DNA of 64,000 nt, taken from the NCBI RefSeq assembly GCF_024171695.1, contig NZ_JAMTCF010000024.1, positions 1-64,000 on the forward strand, in the 5' to 3' direction. The position numbers and the translations under genes were made by a program. The stretch's first letter is position 1; every line of letters begins with the position of its first letter. The stretch is from Actinosynnema pretiosum (lineage in GTDB: Bacteria; Actinomycetota; Actinomycetes; Mycobacteriales; Pseudonocardiaceae). This document shows positions 60,925-64,000 of the stretch, one piece after another. The notes under the pieces were generated by a model. The model was not told where the DNA came from, did no database searches, and was given only the letters and a program-made list of their open reading frames with translations.

Positions 60925-60967
60925 CGGGGCCCCGCCGGGGGCGGGTCCGGCGGGACCCCGCGCGGGC

Positions 60968-61822
60968 TCAGTCGCAGGCGATGCCGTCGCGGTCGCGGTC
61001 GAGGTCGTAGACGTCGTCGCCGACCACCCGGACCGGGCCCCGCACGTACGCGGGACCGTTGCCGCTGCCGCCCTCGCAGTCGACGTCGTCCGCGATCGGG
61101 ACGCAGGCGTCGGCGTAGTTGGGGTGGCAGCCGTCGTTCGCCGGGGCCGCGGCGGTGCCGCCCAGCGGCGGGACGACCAGCGAGACCGGCGGGACCAGCT
61201 CCTCCGTGGTCACCGGCGCGGCGAACGTGGTGGTGGTGGTCGTCGTCGTCGCGGTGGTGGTCGTCGTCCTGGGCGCGGTCGAGCCGGTCGTGGACAGCGG
61301 CGCGACGCTCCCCGCCTGGCTGCTCTGCTGCCGCGCGTTGACCGCGAGCATCGCGACCATGAGCGCCAGCACGACACCGGCCGAGATCAGCAGCGGCTTG
61401 CGCGACTTCGCCGCGGGCTTCGGCGCGGGCGCCCGCGGCGGCTTCGGCGCATCGGCGCCGGGATGCCGGGAGTCCGGGTCGGAGGGCACCAGCACGGTCA
61501 GCTCGATGCCGGACCGGCCGCGCTTGGCCCTGGCCTCGCACAGCGGCCGGACACCGCTGGCGATGGCCCGCTCCAGCATCCCCGCGTAGCGCCGGGACAT
61601 CGCCGGGTCCAGCTCGCCCACCCGCAGGCCGTTGATCCTGGCCTCGACGACCCGCGCGCCCACGGCGGGGGCGAGCACGACCAGCTCGACCTTGACCTCG
61701 TTGTGGCCGCCGAGGGGCGCGTCGTAGGCCGCGAGGACGTCCTGGTGGCGCTCCACCCCCGTGAGCGACACCGGCAGGTTCCCCGGTAACGGCCAGAAAC
61801 CCTCGGTCGCGTTCTCCCGCAC
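60968..61822 (-). CDS. Membrane-anchored protein with C-terminal excalibur domain
   Basis: A 284-residue protein from GTG 61822 (GGGGAG 6 bases upstream; ATG 61864 is longer). A cytosolic N-terminal domain to about 135 (VKVELVVLAPAVGARVVEAR), one membrane helix (LLISAGVVLALMVAMLAVNA, near 145), a Thr-rich extracellular linker (about 185-200), and a C-terminal excalibur-like module with Cys pairs and DLDRDRDGIACD, the calcium-binding motif. Likely a type II envelope protein. Confidence 0.82.
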   Translation of the reverse strand: MRENATEGFWPLPGNLPVSLTGVERHQDVLAAYDAPLGGHNEVKVELVVLAPAVGARVVEARINGLRVGELDPAMSRRYAGMLERAIASGVRPLCEARAKRGRSGIELTVLVPSDPDSRHPGADAPKPPRAPAPKPAAKSRKPLLISAGVVLALMVAMLAVNARQQSSQAGSVAPLSTTGSTAPRTTTTTATTTTTTTTFAAPVTTEELVPPVSLVVPPLGGTAAAPANDGCHPNYADACVPIADDVDCEGGSGNGPAYVRGPVRVVGDDVYDLDRDRDGIACD

Positions 61823-61958
61823 GTTCTGCTCCCCCTCGTTCCGCAATGCTTCCACCACGACCATCGGCCACCGGCGCGCGGTGTTACCGGTCGGTCGGGT
61901 GTCACGGCGGGGCGGGCGGCCGGGGCGGGGGGCCGGTTCGCGTGGTTAGGCTGCCCCG

Positions 61959-62321
61959 GTGGGACTGTTCACCGTGGACGAGGCCAAGGCCGAGCTGACC
62001 GCCCTCATGCCCGTGCTCGACGAGATCGTCGCGCTGCGCGCCGACGCCGCCGAGCTGGCCGCCTCGCGCGCGGACGGGGGCTCGCCATCGCCGCTCGGCG
62101 GGCTGCCCGAGCTGAAGGCCGCCCAGGCGCGGTTGGACGAGCTGATGACGGCCGTGCAGGACACCGGGGCCGAGCTGAAGGGGTTCGCGCCGCTGCTGGT
62201 CGACTTCCCCGCCGACCTGGACGGCGTCCCGGTGCTGCTGTGCTGGTTGGAGGGCGACCGGGCGCTGGAGTGGTACCACCGGGCCGACATCGGGTTCGCC
62301 GGGCGGCGCAGGCTCCCTTGA
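61959..62321 (+). CDS. DUF2203-family protein
   Basis: A 120-residue protein matching DUF2203: FTVDEAKAELTALMPVLDEI at the start, KAAQARLDELMTAVQDTGAE, LKGFAPLLVDFPADLDG, VLLCWLEGDRALEWYH and a final FAGRRRL. The family is widespread in actinomycetes and of unknown function. GTG 61959 start. It stands alone with 60 bases to the next gene's operator. Confidence 0.82.
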   Translation: MGLFTVDEAKAELTALMPVLDEIVALRADAAELAASRADGGSPSPLGGLPELKAAQARLDELMTAVQDTGAELKGFAPLLVDFPADLDGVPVLLCWLEGDRALEWYHRADIGFAGRRRLP

Positions 62322-62345
62322 CGGGATGACCCCAAGTGGGGTTAC

Positions 62346-62373
62346 GTGTGGGGTTACAGAGATAACCCCACAC
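62346..62373. promoter_or_regulatory. Palindromic operator upstream of the Clp-N gene
   Basis: Perfect 11-bp arms, GTGTGGGGTTA and TAACCCCACAC, with a 6-base spacer, plus an extra half-site AAGTGGGGTTAC at 62335-62345. It lies 12 bases before the start codon, over the ribosome site region. A likely autoregulatory site for the ribbon-helix-helix domain of the encoded protein. Confidence 0.7.
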
Positions 62374-62384
62374 GGGAGGTCGTC

Positions 62385-63068
62385 ATGCCCAAGATCAACG
62401 TCTACCTGCCGGACGACCTCGCCGAGACCGTGCGCGCGCTGGACGTGCCGGTCTCCGCGATCTGCCAGCGCGCGCTGGAGCAGTCGGTGCGCCGGGTCGC
62501 CGCGATCCGCGCCGCCGACCCCGCCGACCTGTCCGGGCTGGAGCGCGTCACCGACCGGTTCCGGGGCGCGCTCGCGCTGGCCGCCGCGCGCGCCACCGGC
62601 GAGGTCGGCACCTCCGACCTGCTGCACGGCCTGCTGACCGAGGGCGACAACCTCGCGGCGCGCGTGCTGCCCACCCTCGACGTGGACGTCGCCGCGCTCC
62701 GGCGGGCCGTGCCCGAGCGGCCGGACGCCTCGGGCGGGCGGACCTGGAGCGCCGAGGCGGCGAGCGCGCTGGAGCTGAGCGTGGTGGAGGCGCTGGCCCT
62801 CGGGCACAACTACGTGGGCTGCGAGCACCTGCTGCTGGGGCTGGTCGCCGAACCGGACGGCGGTGGCGGGCGGGCGCTGCGCGCGGCGGGGGCGGACGTG
62901 AGGTCGGTGCGGCGGGCGGTGACCGCCGCGCTGAGCGGGTACGAGCAGCTGCGCGCCAACAGCCCCGCGCCCGACCAGGGCGCTGCGCTCGCCGCCGTCA
63001 CCGGGCTGGTGCGGCGGGAGCTGGCGCCGCTGGTCGAGCGGATCAGCAGGCTGGAGCAGCGGGGGTGA
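62385..63068 (+). CDS. Ribbon-helix-helix/Clp N-terminal domain protein
   Basis: A 227-residue protein. Residues 1-40 look like a ribbon-helix-helix antitoxin-type DNA binder (KINVYLPDDLAETVRALDVP, CQRALEQSVRR). Residues about 55-190 contain two Clp-N helical repeats (ALALAAARATGEVGTSDLLHG, ALELSVVEALALGHNYVGCEH) without any ATPase. GGGAGG precedes ATG 62385. The combination suggests a regulator that binds DNA and senses or recruits through Clp-N. A palindrome lies directly upstream. No toxin partner is adjacent. Confidence 0.8.
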   Translation: MPKINVYLPDDLAETVRALDVPVSAICQRALEQSVRRVAAIRAADPADLSGLERVTDRFRGALALAAARATGEVGTSDLLHGLLTEGDNLAARVLPTLDVDVAALRRAVPERPDASGGRTWSAEAASALELSVVEALALGHNYVGCEHLLLGLVAEPDGGGGRALRAAGADVRSVRRAVTAALSGYEQLRANSPAPDQGAALAAVTGLVRRELAPLVERISRLEQRG

Positions 63069-63092
63069 CCGCGCGGGTCGTGCTGGCGCTGC

Positions 63093-64000
63093 TCATCGTG
63101 CTGGCGCTGGCCTGAACCGCTCGGCCAGCCAGCGGACCTGGCGCTCGGCGTGCACCGCCTCGCCGTGCTCGTGGTGGTTGAACGGGTAGACGGCGATCTC
63201 GGTGTCGTCCCCGGCGAGCGCGTTGAACGCGGCGAACACCCCGGACGGCGGGCAGACGTTGTCGCGCAGGCCGGTCGCGAACAGCGCGGGGGCGGTGGTG
63301 CGGCGGGCGAAGTGGACCGCGTCGAAGTGGGACAGGGTCTCCAGCACGCGGTCGGCGACGCCCCGGCGCACCGACAGGTACTGCACGATCTCGCCGTACG
63401 GGTGCGCGTCGGTGATCAGCACGTTGCGCGCGATGTGGCACAGCAGCGGCGCGCTGGCGAGCAGGGCCGCCGCGCCGCCGCTGAGCCCGGCCGCGGCGAT
63501 GGCGAACCCGCCGCCCTGGCTGTTGCCCGCGACCGCGATCCGGGTCGGGTCGACGCCGGGGAGCGCGGCGGCGGCGTCGACGGCGCGGGCCGCGTCGGTC
63601 AGCACCCGGCGCAGGTAAGCGGTTTCCGGGTCCTCGACGCCCCTGGTCAGGAAGCCGGGCGCCGACGGGCCGGAGCCGACCGGGTCGGGGGTGTCGCCGC
63701 CGCTGCCGTACTGGCCGCCCTGCCCGCGCGTGTCCACCAGCAGGTGCGCGTACCCGGCGCACGGCCACAGCAGCCGCTCCTGAGGCAGGCCCCTCCCCCG
63801 GCCGTAGCCCAGGTGCTCCACGACCACCGGGAGCGGTTCGTCGCCGTGCGGGCGGGAGTACCAGGCGCGGATCGGGTGGCCGCCGAACCCGGCGAACGTG
63901 ACGTCCCAGGTGCGCAGCAGGGTCAGGCCGGTGTCGACGGGTTCCAGCGCGAGGATCGGTTCGCGGGAGCGCGCGTCGTCCATGGTGGACTTCCAGAACT
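63093..64000 (-). CDS. Acetylxylan esterase-like hydrolase (CE7/AXE1), 5' end outside
   Basis: A partial alpha/beta hydrolase of the AXE1/CE7 family. At the window edge the frame reads FWKSTMDDARSREP, the usual conserved N-terminal block, so the gene starts beyond 64000; the ATG 63983 is internal. RGQGG (oxyanion), VAGNSQGGGFAIAAAG (Ser), LRDNVCPPSGVFAAFNAL (Asp), FNHHEHGEA (His). Such enzymes deacetylate xylan oligomers or cephalosporin-type esters. About 300 residues are visible, close to full length. Confidence 0.85.
   Translation of the reverse strand, partial: FWKSTMDDARSREPILALEPVDTGLTLLRTWDVTFAGFGGHPIRAWYSRPHGDEPLPVVVEHLGYGRGRGLPQERLLWPCAGYAHLLVDTRGQGGQYGSGGDTPDPVGSGPSAPGFLTRGVEDPETAYLRRVLTDAARAVDAAAALPGVDPTRIAVAGNSQGGGFAIAAAGLSGGAAALLASAPLLCHIARNVLITDAHPYGEIVQYLSVRRGVADRVLETLSHFDAVHFARRTTAPALFATGLRDNVCPPSGVFAAFNALAGDDTEIAVYPFNHHEHGEAVHAERQVRWLAERFRPAPAR

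Overview
The window is high-GC DNA with GTG/TTG starts, many 1-4 bp gene overlaps, WhiB, SsgB, RamB, RskA-type sigma control and DUF3618-type proteins. This is a filamentous actinomycete, most likely Pseudonocardiaceae. Actinosynnema or a relative is my best guess because of the C7-cyclitol (2-epi-valiolone-type) gene set, but no rRNA is present to confirm it.

Layout. (1) 1-7250: the 5' part of a secreted RHS/YD-repeat gene whose signal peptide contains an in-frame stop, an XRE regulator, and a compact leftward operon: a 53-residue cysteine-rich precursor peptide, a MauE-thioredoxin fusion, an ABC exporter and a small S26 signal peptidase. It looks like a self-contained factory for a secreted disulfide-rich peptide. 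(2) 7257-29146: an integrated actinomycete integrative and conjugative element (AICE) of about 21.9 kb, bounded by a 46-bp direct repeat of the 3' half of a tRNA-Val(CAC) gene. It carries a tyrosine integrase, Xis, a prim-pol plus DUF3987 replication pair flanked by 9-bp iterons, a TraB/FtsK-like translocase, Spd-like membrane proteins, GntR, XRE-TPR and WhiB regulators, a C5 methyltransferase, a Pycsar-effector-like membrane protein, an aminoglycoside-phosphotransferase-like gene and an orphan three-repeat type I-E CRISPR remnant. (3) 29225-32850: PGPGW protein, ECF sigma/anti-sigma pair, SsgB, and tRNA-Gly, tRNA-Cys and tRNA-Val(GAC). (4) 32982-44560: rifampin-monooxygenase-like enzyme, secreted serine protease, two-component system, unusual P450, and the glyoxylate shunt (RamB, isocitrate lyase, malate synthase). 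(5) 44933-56018: a VOC protein, then a pseudo-oligosaccharide/aminocyclitol cluster in divergent operons. Leftward: sugar-phosphate cyclase, kinase-isomerase fusion, nucleotidyltransferase. Rightward: MFS exporter, SDR, VldE-like pseudoglycosyltransferase, aminotransferase, medium-chain dehydrogenase. (6) 56024-64000: YihY/BrkB, holin-like and DUF3618 envelope proteins, HAD hydrolase, APH-like kinase, TetR, excalibur-domain protein, DUF2203, a Clp-N protein with its own palindromic operator, and a partial acetylxylan-esterase-like gene.

How the genes work together. In the AICE, integrase and Xis control excision, prim-pol/DUF3987 with the iterons would replicate the excised circle, and TraB would move double-stranded DNA between hyphae. 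In the cyclitol cluster, the cyclase would make a C7 cyclitol, which is phosphorylated and nucleotide-activated. The pseudoglycosyltransferase could then couple it to an amino-cyclitol or amino-sugar acceptor supplied by the aminotransferase and dehydrogenases, followed by export. Functional assignments rest on motifs and general family knowledge read by eye; no database search was possible.
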